A stretch of 64,000 bases of DNA from NCBI RefSeq assembly GCF_029626175.1, contig NZ_JARUBM010000002.1:3055001-3119000 (forward strand), read 5' to 3'. Origin of the DNA: Micromonospora sp. WMMD1082. GTDB taxonomy: Bacteria; Actinomycetota; Actinomycetes; Mycobacteriales; Micromonosporaceae. Under the pieces are notes generated by a model. It was given only the letters and a program-made list of their open reading frames with translations, had not been told where the DNA came from and ran no database searches. Made by a program: the position numbers and the translations under genes. Shown one piece after another: positions 35,373 through 43,800 of the stretch; the first letter of the stretch is position 1; each line of letters begins with the position of its first letter.

Positions 35373-35951
35373 TCATCGGATCGGGTTGAACGGATCGGTG
35401 GTCATCGGCGCGGGCGGTGTCGGCGGCAGGGCGTCGAGCCAGGCGTGCACCTGGTCGATGTCGTGCCGGCGCAGGCCGGTGTAGCCGTTGACGGGTACCA
35501 GCAGCGTGGGGATGCCCTCGGCGGTGCGCCGTTCGGCGTCGTAGGGGTCCTTTCCTCCGTGTTCGTCGTCGAGCACGGCGGTGGGCCGTTGGCCGGTCCA
35601 GGCGTATAGGTCGAACAGTTTCCGTTGATGGCCCCAGGCGATGCCGGGGTAGCGGTGTTCGATGACGGTCAGGTCTTCGGGTAGGCCCAGGTGCCGGGCG
35701 ATCCAGCTCGCGGCCAGTGGTCCCCAGCTGGTGTTCCATACCAGCATGGCGCCGCGGCTGGTGAGTTCCCGCAGCCAGGGACCGTGTTCGGGGTGCAGCC
35801 AGACGGTGCCGGTGACGTGCTCGCCGGCCGGATTGGGTCCGTCGTACTGGTGTGGTCGGTAGCCCAGTTGCTCGGACGCCTCTGCGGCGTCGGGGATGAG
35901 TACGCCGTCGACATCGACGGCGACGACCGGTGACGCAGGGTCTACGTGCAT
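35373..35951 (-). CDS. HAD-like hydrolase domain protein
   Basis: 192 residues, ATG 35951 with GGAAAGG about 11 nt upstream. HAD motif I is VVAVDVDGVLIPD (nucleophile and acid aspartates), motif II MLVWNTSWG, and a late acidic motif AVLDDEHGGKDPYDAE. The GDTW-like pattern recalls the HAD domain found with RNA-repair and phage-defence enzymes. Substrate unknown. An 8-bp inverted repeat (35984-36012) precedes the gene. Confidence 0.7.
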   Translation of the reverse strand: MHVDPASPVVAVDVDGVLIPDAAEASEQLGYRPHQYDGPNPAGEHVTGTVWLHPEHGPWLRELTSRGAMLVWNTSWGPLAASWIARHLGLPEDLTVIEHRYPGIAWGHQRKLFDLYAWTGQRPTAVLDDEHGGKDPYDAERRTAEGIPTLLVPVNGYTGLRRHDIDQVHAWLDALPPTPPAPMTTDPFNPIR

Positions 35952-36180
35952 GTCGTGGGTTGCCTTTCCGGGATGGCCGGGTCGTCGGCGCGGCGGTGAA
36001 GCCAGCGCCGACGGCCGGCCGGTTACTCGTATCGGTTCGCGGGGCAGCCGTCGCCGCCGGTGTGAACGGTCCCGGTGCGGTCCTCGGCGGGTGGGCGGGT
36101 GGGTGGGACAGGGGCGCCAGCGGTACGGGTTCGCCTCCGGATACGACGGGCCGGGGCCGGAACACGAACTGAGGGTAGGC

Positions 36181-36627
36181 TCAGCGGGTGGTTGTGGTGC
36201 TGCTGGAGCGGCCGGTTGCGGTCGCGGCGGCCGCCCGAACGCGCAGTTGCTGCAGGCTGGCCCCGGCCGCAGTCCGCCAGGTAGGCCAGCCCTTACATGG
36301 GTAGCCTGCGATCGAGCTGGCGCAGGTGTCTGGGGTGAAGAAGATGGCGCCTTCGGCGGTGACCAGGCGGCCGGCGTCATCGACGGTCGCGGTGTGCACC
36401 TCGCCGCGCCGGCTGCGGTACCACGTGACGGTTTCCCCCACGGTGAGCATTCCGGCGGCGATGAGGGGCATCAACGCGCCGGGTATGGAGGTGTCCGCGG
36501 TGGCGGACACACCCTCGGCGCGGGGTAGCCCTAGCAGGCTACGCAGGATGTCGTTGTAGGTGTCGCCGAAGCGTCCGTGTCCACGCAGACGCGCCATCAC
36601 GGCATCATCGATGCGAACCAAAGGCAT
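36181..36627 (-). CDS. RAMA-domain protein with short DNA-binding-like N-terminus
   Basis: 148 residues, ATG 36627 with GGAG 7 nt upstream. The first 35 residues (RIDDAVMARLRGHGRFGDTY, then NDILRSLLGLP) resemble a ribbon-helix-helix-like unit. Residues about 50-130 match the RAMA domain (restriction enzyme and adenine methylase associated): LIAAGMLTVGETVTWYRSRR, then GAIFFTPDTCASSIAGYPCK, then GWPTWR. Such proteins are thought to recognise modified or specific DNA. It is alone, without a methylase or nuclease beside it. Confidence 0.65.
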   Translation of the reverse strand: MPLVRIDDAVMARLRGHGRFGDTYNDILRSLLGLPRAEGVSATADTSIPGALMPLIAAGMLTVGETVTWYRSRRGEVHTATVDDAGRLVTAEGAIFFTPDTCASSIAGYPCKGWPTWRTAAGASLQQLRVRAAAATATGRSSSTTTTR

Positions 36628-36744
36628 GGGTGAACTCCAGTCGCGAGTGGTGGAAGCTTGTTGAAGGCGCGCACGGCGCCGATATGATCCACGCGCATGC
36701 CAACGCGTCGGGTCAAGTCGATGCCGACATCAGTCGGCAGCAGA

Positions 36745-36985
36745 CGCCACCGGCCCGTGAGCAAGGACTCGACGTGACCACTCTGCGCCGTGAACACCGC
36801 GACGCCGCCATCGCCAAGGTCCTGCGCCGCAAGATCAAGGCAGCCGTTGACCCGACCACCGCCACGATCGCCGAACACGTCTACGACCTCAACGAGATCG
36901 CCGCCCGCCTGGCAGCCACCGCCGACTACGACGGACTCACCCAACTCATCGCCACCGACCTCGCGCCAACACGCATCGCGAGCCG
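36745..36985 (+). repeat. Near-identical duplicate of 33175-33211 plus 33861-34063
   Basis: 37 identical bases followed after one base by about 203 bases with one mismatch to the DUF2637-like gene. Identity drops abruptly after 36985. Confidence 0.85.
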
Positions 36986-37283
36986 GACCGAGCGCCCCGC
37001 ACCGCGCCGCGGGCGCCTACGGCCGACGCGCACACGATCAGATGGGGACGGCGGCCCCGCCTCGCTCCTCGAGCAAGAGTCCTCACCGTCGCCGGCAGCG
37101 CGGGGACGCGCGCCGTCCGACCCAGCCGATCTGACAGTGCCGCAGGACCGGCCCTCGACCGTGGACACCCGCCACTGGCCGGGCCCGCGGCCCGCAACCG
37201 ACCAGAGCGCCGAACCTCGTCGCGAGGACCCCACCGTACCCCGCCCACACCCACAACGACCGCGCCAGGGAGTGTGGATCTAA
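36774..37283 (+). CDS. Membrane-free partial copy of the DUF2637-like gene
   Basis: 169 residues. The start context (36745-36781) is copied from the full gene, including its GTG, and the frame is preserved across the deletion: MTTLRREHRDAAIAK joins start to the post-membrane helical region. It keeps the central helical domain and part of the disordered linker (SDPADLTVPQDRPSTVDTRH), then ends at TAA without the C-terminal HTH. The frame is open throughout, so it may make a soluble protein that competes with the full-length one. It may equally be a duplication by-product. Confidence 0.55.
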   Translation: MTTLRREHRDAAIAKVLRRKIKAAVDPTTATIAEHVYDLNEIAARLAATADYDGLTQLIATDLAPTRIASRTERPAPRRGRLRPTRTRSDGDGGPASLLEQESSPSPAARGRAPSDPADLTVPQDRPSTVDTRHWPGPRPATDQSAEPRREDPTVPRPHPQRPRQGVWI

Positions 37284-37290
37284 CGGGGAG

Positions 37291-37324
37291 ACCTCTCTGC
37301 TGCCGGCGGGTTGACAAGAGAGGT
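37291..37324. terminator. Possible bidirectional terminator
   Basis: ACCTCTC (37291-37297) pairs with GAGAGGT (37318-37324) across a 20-nt loop between two convergent genes. No T tract. Confidence 0.3.
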
Positions 37325-37356
37325 GCCGTTAGAGAGACAGGCCCCGGGGCGCGGGC

Positions 37357-38976
37357 TCAGGCCCTGGTCAGCGCCTCAATCGCCGCTTGCCCGATGAGAT
37401 TGATGCAGGTGGTGGGGTCGTCAACGGTGATGGTGGTGGTGTTGTCGTAGACCTTGGACGACCAGTGTTTGTTGTCGGGTGCGAGCCAGAGGATGGCGCA
37501 GCCGGTGTTGTGGAGTCGGTTGATGGTGGCCTGGCTCTGTTCCGGGTTGACGTAGTGGCCGTCGGAGACGACGACGAGCAGGCGCGCGGTGCCGGGGGTG
37601 GACAGGTGGAGGAGTCGGTCGGCTTCGGCGCAGGCTTCGACGAAGCGTTCCATTCCGGCGTCGGCTTGCATGTCGCGGACTTTGGTGGGGCGGCGGCCGG
37701 GTGGGATGAGCACGGTGACCCGGTCGCCGTAGGCCAGGGTGGCGCTGGTGGCTCCGGCGCGGGTGCTGGCTTGGGCGACGATCCACGCGGCGGAGGACAT
37801 GGGGGCGGCGAAGGCGTCCATCGAGCCGGAGGCGTCGATGAGGATGCCGACGGTCAGCTCGGGGTCGGGGACAGGGCGTCGTACGGCGCGGCGCCAGGGC
37901 TGGGCGGTGGGGATGGCGCCGGCCGCTCGTTGGGCGGCGAGGGCGACGGCGGCGCGGGTGCGTAGCCGTCCGGGCGGTGCGCTGCTGGCCTCCGTGGTGC
38001 GGGCGGGTTCCCGGTGGCGGGCGCGGCGTAGTAGGGCGGTGAGCCGGTTGGCGGCCTGGCGTTCGGCGTCGCGGGGGGCGCGTTCGGTCCAGGTGATCGG
38101 CGTGTCGGTGTCGACGTGGATGCCGGGCACGTCGTCGCGGGGTCCGGTGTGTTCGGGGGTGTCGGCGGGTTCGTTGAGGATGGCGTCGATAGCGGCGGCG
38201 ATGGCCGCCGCGATCGCGTTGGTGGTCGCGTCGTCGGCGGGGAGTGCCGGGTTGATGGTGGGGTCGATGCCCAGGAGGCGGCACCAGCGTTCGCCGAGGT
38301 CGATCATGCGGTCGGTGTCGGTGTCGCCGACCGTCTGGGCTTCCTGCCAGATAGCGCGGAGGCCCTTGAGGAGCTTGCGGCCGAGGACCTTGGTGATGGC
38401 GCGTCGTGGCTCGCGGACGTCGGCGGGGTTGAGGATTTTCGCGTCGACTCGGGCGAGGAGCAGTCCGGCGGCGTAGGCGGCGCTCCATGTCGTGTCGGTG
38501 GGTGTGTCGTCGGGGACGATGAGGCTGGTCATGGCGTGGCGTAGCCACCGGCGGTCGCGGGGTCGGGCCGTGCGGTAGTGGCCTTCGATCCGGGATTCTT
38601 CGAGCATGAGGGCGGCTTCCCGGACGACGGGCGGCACGGTGGGCGGTGGGTCCCAGTGCGAGTAGATGACGTGGGCGACCTCGTGCAGCAGGACGCCGTA
38701 GGCGACGGGGACCTTCGACCGGTGTCCGAGCCGCCGGGGGTCGGCGATCTCCGGGTCGCCGATGAGGTCGGCGTCGATCTGGATCTCGGCGGTTGCCGGG
38801 TAGCTGAACCCCTTCGGGCCGCCGTGGCTGGCGGGGGTGACGGTGACGGAGGCGTCCGTCCGGCCGGTGAGCCGAGCGGCGTGCTTGGTCCAGGCCGCCG
38901 ACCACGGAGTCCAGGGCGACGAGGTTGGCGTCGGGGTGGTGCCGGAGGTGCTCAGGTGCGCGGAAACGCTGGTCAT
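37357..38976 (-). CDS. HExxH-VWA protein, partner of the MoxR-type ATPase
   Basis: 539 residues. An N-terminal metallopeptidase-like region carries VLLHEVAHVIYSHWDPP (HExxH at 98-102) and a later EESRIEGHYR that could give the third ligand. The C-terminal von Willebrand A domain has the metal-binding MIDAS motif LIDASGSMDAFA near 380 and VVVSDGHYVNPEQ. This layout resembles the predicted metallopeptidase-VWA proteins encoded next to MoxR/CobS-type AAA+ ATPases, here the gene 10 bp upstream. The pair probably remodels or inserts cofactors into a target protein. The target is not evident. Confidence 0.75.
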   Translation of the reverse strand: MTSVSAHLSTSGTTPTPTSSPWTPWSAAWTKHAARLTGRTDASVTVTPASHGGPKGFSYPATAEIQIDADLIGDPEIADPRRLGHRSKVPVAYGVLLHEVAHVIYSHWDPPPTVPPVVREAALMLEESRIEGHYRTARPRDRRWLRHAMTSLIVPDDTPTDTTWSAAYAAGLLLARVDAKILNPADVREPRRAITKVLGRKLLKGLRAIWQEAQTVGDTDTDRMIDLGERWCRLLGIDPTINPALPADDATTNAIAAAIAAAIDAILNEPADTPEHTGPRDDVPGIHVDTDTPITWTERAPRDAERQAANRLTALLRRARHREPARTTEASSAPPGRLRTRAAVALAAQRAAGAIPTAQPWRRAVRRPVPDPELTVGILIDASGSMDAFAAPMSSAAWIVAQASTRAGATSATLAYGDRVTVLIPPGRRPTKVRDMQADAGMERFVEACAEADRLLHLSTPGTARLLVVVSDGHYVNPEQSQATINRLHNTGCAILWLAPDNKHWSSKVYDNTTTITVDDPTTCINLIGQAAIEALTRA

Positions 38977-38986
38977 GACGGCCGCC

Positions 38987-40135
38987 TTACTTCTGCTTGC
39001 CGAGGGTGAGCGGGGTGATGGTCGTGGTGCGGTAGGCCCGCTGGAGGGCTTCGATGACCGCTTGCCGGTCGGGTTCGGGGGCGATCGCGGCGAGGTTGGA
39101 CACGGCGGCGTCGAGGCCGAGGCTCGCGGCGACGCGTTTGAACGCCAGCAGCTCGCGCAACTGGGGCGCCCAGTCGATCTCGTGCTTGCGCATCCGCTTG
39201 TTGAGGGCGATGGCCGCGTCGATGGCCCCGTTCGGTACGCCGAGGGACCGGGCGAGCTGGAAGTCGGTGGTGACCTCGATGTGCACGGAGAACCGGGAGG
39301 CGAGGGCTTCGGTGAGGATCGCTCCGTGCACGCCGGGATTGTGGCCGGCGCAGACGTAGAACCCGTCGACGGCGGTCACGACCTCGTTGTGGTGGGCGGC
39401 GATGGTGATGGTGGCTCGGCCGTCCATCGCCGGGTACAGGGCCGCGAGCACGCGGGGTGGGATCAACGTGGCGTCGTCGATGAACAGGGCGCGTCCGTCG
39501 CGCATGGCGACGACGAGCGGCCCGTAGGCGAACTCGAAGCCGCCGTCAGGCAGCGGGACGTAATTGCCTACGAGGTCCTCGACTGCGGTGTCGCCGTGGC
39601 CGGCGACGGTGATCGCGTCGGCGTAGGCGGCCTCGATCAGCGAGGTCTTGCCGGTACCGGGTGGCCCGTAGAGCAGGACCGTGATGTTGTCGCGGCGCAG
39701 CCGGCGCAGCACCTCGACGTCGGTGCTGTCGTCGAGCTGGCGGGGCAGGTACCAGACGCCGTTGGGGCGCATGACAGCGCCGGGACGCGGGGGAATCGGC
39801 CCGGTCGGGGTGGGTGCCGGCGCGGGTGATACCGGGGACGTGGGGGTGGCGGTCGAGGGGGCGCGGCTGGCGCCGGCCCCGGCCTTGTACGCGTCGATGC
39901 CGTCGGCGGTGATGGTGTACCGGCGCGGTGACCCGCCGGACATGGTGGCCCACTTGCGGTCGACGAGGCGGTTCAGGACGGAGCCGATCGCCCCGGAGGA
40001 CCGGCCCGGTAGTTCCTTGCGGAGGTCGCCGATGGAGAAGGCGCGGTGCGGCTCGGCCGCGAGCAGGGTCAGGACCGGCCCGAACATGGGGCGGGGCTTG
40101 GCCTTCGGCTTGGCGGGACGAGCGGGTGAGGTCAT
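38987..40135 (-). CDS. AAA+ ATPase, MoxR/CobS-like, with N-terminal winged helix
   Basis: 382 residues, ATG 40135 with GGAGGT 6 nt upstream. Residues 1-90 hold a winged-helix-like domain (HRAFSIGDLRKELPGRSSGA, then RKWATMSGGSPRRYTITADG). The AAA+ core follows: Walker A VLLYGPPGTGKTSLIEAAY (about 155), Walker B ALFIDDATLIPP, sensor region VCAGHNPGVHGA, arginine finger region ASRFSVHIEV. Partner VWA protein downstream, small protein upstream (ATGA overlap). Ring-forming chaperone-like function is inferred from the family. Confidence 0.85.
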   Translation of the reverse strand: MTSPARPAKPKAKPRPMFGPVLTLLAAEPHRAFSIGDLRKELPGRSSGAIGSVLNRLVDRKWATMSGGSPRRYTITADGIDAYKAGAGASRAPSTATPTSPVSPAPAPTPTGPIPPRPGAVMRPNGVWYLPRQLDDSTDVEVLRRLRRDNITVLLYGPPGTGKTSLIEAAYADAITVAGHGDTAVEDLVGNYVPLPDGGFEFAYGPLVVAMRDGRALFIDDATLIPPRVLAALYPAMDGRATITIAAHHNEVVTAVDGFYVCAGHNPGVHGAILTEALASRFSVHIEVTTDFQLARSLGVPNGAIDAAIALNKRMRKHEIDWAPQLRELLAFKRVAASLGLDAAVSNLAAIAPEPDRQAVIEALQRAYRTTTITPLTLGKQK

Positions 40136-40275
40136 CGGGTACCTCCGACGATGGCGGCGGTCAGCGTGCAACCGATACCCGCGGTCCCGGAGGTGATCAA
40201 GTCGTATCCGCCCAGTTCCGGCAGGGTGTGGCCGGTCAGCGGCTGGCGGATCGGAAGGTATGTCGAGTGCGACAT
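40132..40275 (-). CDS. Small protein at the head of the ATPase-VWA operon (47 aa)
   Basis: ATG 40275 with AAGGAG 6 nt upstream; its stop overlaps the ATPase start. Sequence begins MSHSTYLPIRQPLTGHTLPE and ends TAGIGCTLTAAIVGGTR. It has no recognisable domain. A 13-bp perfect hairpin and the 55-nt conserved leader lie just upstream. Confidence 0.6.
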   Translation of the reverse strand: MSHSTYLPIRQPLTGHTLPELGGYDLITSGTAGIGCTLTAAIVGGTR

Positions 40276-40298
40276 GGATGCTCCTTGGCGAGATGAAG

Positions 40299-40330
40299 CC
40301 GCCGCGCGCCCTTCCCGGGGCGCGCGGCGG
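40299..40330 (-). terminator. Perfect 13-bp hairpin in the leader of the ATPase-VWA operon
   Basis: CCGCCGCGCGCCC (40299-40311) and GGGCGCGCGGCGG (40318-40330) around a 6-nt loop, 24 bp upstream of ATG 40275. Terminator of the preceding unit or attenuator of this one. Confidence 0.5.
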
Positions 40331-40343
40331 CAGTGGTGCGCCA

Positions 40344-40398
40344 CAGCGGGCGGGAAGAGCGCGCGTAGCCGTACTCGGCTACGTAGAGCGGTGCTCAG
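40344..40398 (-). promoter_or_regulatory. Conserved 55-nt leader element, copy 1
   Basis: Aligned without gaps to 63871-63925, 43 of 55 bases identical. On the minus strand it contains the perfect hairpin CGTAGCCGAGTACGGCTACG (40364-40383, loop AGTA), flanked by conserved CTGAGCACCGCT and GCGCTCTT. It stands 70 bp upstream of the small gene that opens the ATPase-VWA operon. Confidence 0.6.
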
Positions 40399-40473
40399 AT
40401 CGGGCGCCGACCAGTTCGGCGGCGCGGTCGGGTCTGGAGTGGTGTCGGGCCGGAGTCCGGCCCGGGCGGGGTG

Positions 40474-40873
40474 TCACAGAGTGCGGGCCAGGTGCATCAG
40501 CCGGGCCAGCCGGCCGCGTGTCCGCAGTGACGTCGGGTCCGAGGTATTCCCACGGGGGATGTCTCCTCGTGAATCGATGAACGGGCTGTGGGCACGGCGA
40601 TGACCGCGCGGTCGTCGATGCGAAGTGGGGTTGGTCTGGTGGCTGGCGTAGCCGGCGGCGGCCATCTTCTTGAGCGCCTCGTGCACCGCGACCGAGGAGG
40701 GCGCGCCGATCGCCCGGGTGATGTCTCCGACCTTGAGCATGCTGTCGGGGTTGTCGGCCAGGTATTGCGCGACCCGCGGGTACAGGTGGCCGATCCGGCG
40801 ACCGGGGCCGGTGGCAGGCGTGGGGGCGGGGTGTGGGCCCGGGGGTGACCGGCCGCGGTGATGTGGGGTTCAT
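40474..40873 (-). pseudogene. Winged-helix-like protein, apparent frameshift
   Basis: ATG 40873 has an AGGAGG Shine-Dalgarno and begins MNPTSPRPVTPGPTPRP. One extra base in a CCCCC run (about 40815-40825) throws the frame. Corrected, it continues TGPGRRIGHLYPRVAQYLAD, then NPDSMLKVGDITRAIGAPSS, then VAVHEALKKMAAAGYASHQT, a typical winged-helix DNA-binding domain, and ends RGRLARLMHLARTL. Without the shift only the part from ATG 40740 could be made. Regulator-like; target unknown. Confidence 0.55.
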
Positions 40874-40899
40874 CAAGGGGTGCCTCCTGTCGAGACAGG

Positions 40900-40929
40900 G
40901 CCCGCGCACCCGTCTCCGGGTGCGCGGGC
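40900..40929 (-). terminator. Perfect 13-bp hairpin with 4-nt loop
   Basis: GCCCGCGCACCCG (40900-40912), loop TCTC, CGGGTGCGCGGGC (40917-40929). It sits between the 41089-41712 gene and the winged-helix gene, 27 bp before the latter's start. Confidence 0.6.
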
Positions 40930-41088
40930 GGTGGGACGAAACGACCGCGCGGGCGGAGACGGGGTGGCAGTGCCGAGCCCGACGTGAGGGCTGGGCGGTG
41001 CACCCGCTGTGTACAGGGGATATGGACGGTGGGTGGTGCTGCGCCGTCGCGTGCGCCGCCTCGCGGGGCGCCGCTGGGGTACGGCGTG

Positions 41089-41712
41089 TTAGAGGCTGCG
41101 GGCGATGCGGGCGAGCCGGTGCAGCCCGGTGACGATGCTGCGGTGGCGGCTGCGGGCGGGCAGGGGCACGCGGGGCGCCACCCGTGGGGTGCTCGCCCCG
41201 CGCACTCGGATGACCCGGTGCAAATGAAGGTCGGTGTCCACGGCGGCCACGACGCGGACTTCGCGCCGTAGCCCGGTCGGGGCCTTGGCCAGGTCGCCGT
41301 ACCGGTAGCCGGGCCTTATCGGCGCGGTCCACGCCTCGAAGGCCATGCCGATGCCGATGCACGTGCGCCCGTGCGCGTGCAGCCAGGCGTCCCACCAGCG
41401 GCGGGCGGCCGGGCTGGTCAGGTCGGTGGCGAGGCGGTGCAGGACGACCGGCACTGGCAGCGTCATGCCGTGGCGGTGCGGGTCGGGCGTGCTCCACACG
41501 TCGGGCTCGGCGATGCTGGGGTCGGCCTCGACCGCGGCGGTGCCGTCGGCCGTGACGTGATCGAACAGGCCGAACAGGACCGGCTGCTGGTCCCAGCCGT
41601 ACCGGTGCGTGGCGGCCTCGATGTCGCGCAGCACTGTGGTGATGGCTACGGCGGTGTCTGGCTGCAGCCGGCCGTGGGTGGCCATGCCGGTGCTGTCGAG
41701 ATGGATGCTCAA
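41089..41712 (-). CDS. Hypothetical protein (207 aa)
   Basis: ATG 41712. Opens MSIHLDSTGMATHGRLQPDT and contains DIEAATHRYGWDQQPVLFGL, then VVLHRLATDLTSPAARRWWD and RTCIGIGMAFEAWTAP, ending HRLARIARSL. The pattern (a clock-like W-D, acidic turn, W-W-D) suggests a globular cytoplasmic protein; no family recognised. A 7-bp perfect hairpin (41734-41752) precedes it. Its Ala/Arg-rich end resembles the end of the next protein in the cluster. Confidence 0.65.
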   Translation of the reverse strand: MSIHLDSTGMATHGRLQPDTAVAITTVLRDIEAATHRYGWDQQPVLFGLFDHVTADGTAAVEADPSIAEPDVWSTPDPHRHGMTLPVPVVLHRLATDLTSPAARRWWDAWLHAHGRTCIGIGMAFEAWTAPIRPGYRYGDLAKAPTGLRREVRVVAAVDTDLHLHRVIRVRGASTPRVAPRVPLPARSRHRSIVTGLHRLARIARSL

Positions 41713-41888
41713 GTGATCACTCCTAACGGGAGGGACGGCATCGTGTGCCGTCTGATGTGGGCAGCGCGGATCACGGGCCGTGGCGGTGCGGTCGCCGGCG
41801 CGTGCGATCGGATGCGGGCGGGGTGGGGCGCCCCGATCCCCCTCGGCTCGGGCGCCCCCGGATGCGCGGGACCCTCAGGCGCGGGCTG

Positions 41889-42571
41889 CTAGCCGGCCGG
41901 TGGTCCCGCCGGTTCGGGTGCCTCGGTGCCCAGGTCGACGCGCAGCGCGTCGGCCATCGACCGCAGCACCTCCTGCTCGTCGCGCGCGTCGGCGAGCAGG
42001 ACGGCGTAGAGCAGCAGGATCTGCACCTGCGGTGGCGTGGCCGCCGTGCAGGTCACCTCCCACCGGCGCGTGCCGTCGGCGGCCAGCGCGGCCAGCCGCG
42101 CCTGTCCGGTCGCGCCGGTGCGGGCGATCCTCGCGAGCAGGTCCGACGCCGTCTGCCGGCACGACGCGGTGCCCTGGGGCGGTAGCGGCTGGTCGTGCGC
42201 TACTGCGGGGCGATGGTGTCGCGGTAGGCGTGCAGGGTTTCGATGAGCCAGTGGTGCGCGTCGGCGTGCCGGGCCGCGAGCAGGTCGAGGTCCCTTCCGG
42301 TGGACTGGAGTTCGCCGTTGGGGTTACCGGCCGCGCCGGTGTCGAGCGTGGCGGTGACGCGGCTGAGGATGCCGGCGGCGGATCCGACCCGCTGGCGCAG
42401 GCTGTGCTCGAGGGTCGACAGCCGCCGTGCGGCGTCCAGGACAAGACCGACCAGGTGCCCTTCGGCGCTGCCCTCGCTGTGGCGGCGGCGCAGGGTCTGC
42501 GGATCGGTGTCCGGCCCCAGGACGGGCCCGAGCACGTGGGCGATCAGAGTGGGGGTGGCGGGAGTCAGCAT
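41889..42571 (-). pseudogene. Hypothetical protein, apparent frameshift
   Basis: ATG 42571 with GGAGG upstream reads 123 residues (MLTPATPTLIAHVLGPVLGP, then WLIETLHAYRDTIAPQ) to a TAG at 42200. A second stretch with coding character but no start codon follows immediately in another frame: AHDQPLPPQGTASCRQTASD, then RWEVTCTAATPPQVQILLLY, then DEQEVLRSMADALRVDLGTE. One base missing from a CCCC run just before the TAG would join them into a protein of about 227 residues. Function unknown. Confidence 0.5.
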
Positions 42572-42693
42572 GCGAGGTCCTCCAAGGCTGGTTGGGGGCT
42601 TTGCGAACGTGCCGCAGCGCGGCTGGGCCGAGGGGCGGCGGTCGTGACGCCGGTCCTGGTCATGCGGGCACCGGCTCGACGGTCGAGTGGTGG

Positions 42694-43800
42694 CTAGGCG
42701 GCCAACTCGGCGGCGGTACGGCAGTGCGTGGCGGCGCGCTGCTCGGCGGCGGTGTCGTAGGCGTCGCGGTACACGGCGATCGCCTCCTGCCGTCGGAGGG
42801 GGTCGAGGTCTTCCCACCGGGGCGCGTGCGCGCCGGTGGCCTCGCGGTAGAGCTCACCGGCGTCCTCCATGGTGGGTTCGGGTAGCCGGGGCAGCAGGTC
42901 CAGGACGCGCGGGTCGCCGTCGTCGATGCCGGCGAGCAGCGTGCGGGCCTTTGTGGTCACGTCACCGGTGCTGCGACCACCGACCGTGTCCTGGGCCCAC
43001 CAGTCGGCGGCGTTCGCCCCGTCGCGGCTGCCGGTCGCGACGAGGTCGGTGAGTACCGGCGGCGCCGACACCGGTGAGTCGGGATGCCCGCTGCCGGCAC
43101 GCATCCGGGTGTCGGCCGACGTGGGGCCGGTGCGCAGGACGCGGGCGCCGCCGTGGTCTGCGACCCAGGCCAAACAGCGGCTGGCGTAGCCGGTGGCGAC
43201 GGCGGAGCCAACTACGGGCCGGCGGGCCGGGTCCGGGGCGGGCTGGCTGGTGGTGTGCCGGTGCAGCCAGGCGGCCAGGGCGCGGCAGCGGTCCGGGTCG
43301 AGGTAGCCGGGAACGAGACCGCTGACCTGGTACGGCAGCAGGTGACCGGCGCCCGCCAGGGCGACGACGTGGTGTTGGACGGTGGCGGCGTCGAGCCAGC
43401 AGCCCCGCCCGGCGGGCACCGCGATCAGTGTCCCGGCCGGGTCCGGGCCGCCGGTGCGCCATCCGCAGCCGCCGGTGGCGGCGCAGTCGATCAGCCCGCG
43501 AGCGTCGGCGATGACCGGCCCACCGGCGAGCAGGGTCACCCCGATCGCGGTGCCGGTCGTGCGGCAGGGGTGCCGCACCGGCCGGGCCAGCAGGCCCGCC
43601 ACGGTGGGTGCCGCCGTGGCGGCCGGGTCGACCGGCCAGGCTCGCGTCGGCTGGCCGAGGAGGGTGGTGGAGCACAGCGGCCGGCCGTCGGCGTGCAGGA
43701 ACGCGGGCATCGTGCCGCGCCGGGGTCGGGTAGTGCCGGCGGGCCGGCCGATGGCCGGTCGCCCGCATTCGGGGCAGGACAGGGCGGCAGTGGATGGCAT
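42694..43800 (-). CDS. Hypothetical protein with N-terminal CPECG zinc knuckle (368 aa)
   Basis: ATG 43800 with AAGGAAA upstream. Starts MPSTAALSCPECGRPAIGRP, a single CxxC that could pair with later cysteines (LCSTT, HPCRTTG, CAATGGCGW). The middle (VQHHVVALAGAGHLLPYQVS, then GLVPGYLDPDRCRALAAWLH) and the end (WEDLDPLRRQEAIAVYRDAY) look globular. No family recognised. Same strand and spacing as its neighbours. Confidence 0.65.
   Translation of the reverse strand: MPSTAALSCPECGRPAIGRPAGTTRPRRGTMPAFLHADGRPLCSTTLLGQPTRAWPVDPAATAAPTVAGLLARPVRHPCRTTGTAIGVTLLAGGPVIADARGLIDCAATGGCGWRTGGPDPAGTLIAVPAGRGCWLDAATVQHHVVALAGAGHLLPYQVSGLVPGYLDPDRCRALAAWLHRHTTSQPAPDPARRPVVGSAVATGYASRCLAWVADHGGARVLRTGPTSADTRMRAGSGHPDSPVSAPPVLTDLVATGSRDGANAADWWAQDTVGGRSTGDVTTKARTLLAGIDDGDPRVLDLLPRLPEPTMEDAGELYREATGAHAPRWEDLDPLRRQEAIAVYRDAYDTAAEQRAATHCRTAAELAA

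Noticed and set aside
36926..37317. Minus-strand frames over the DUF2637-like duplicate
   Set aside because: Identical shadows occur opposite the full-length gene; they only mirror the duplicated sequence.
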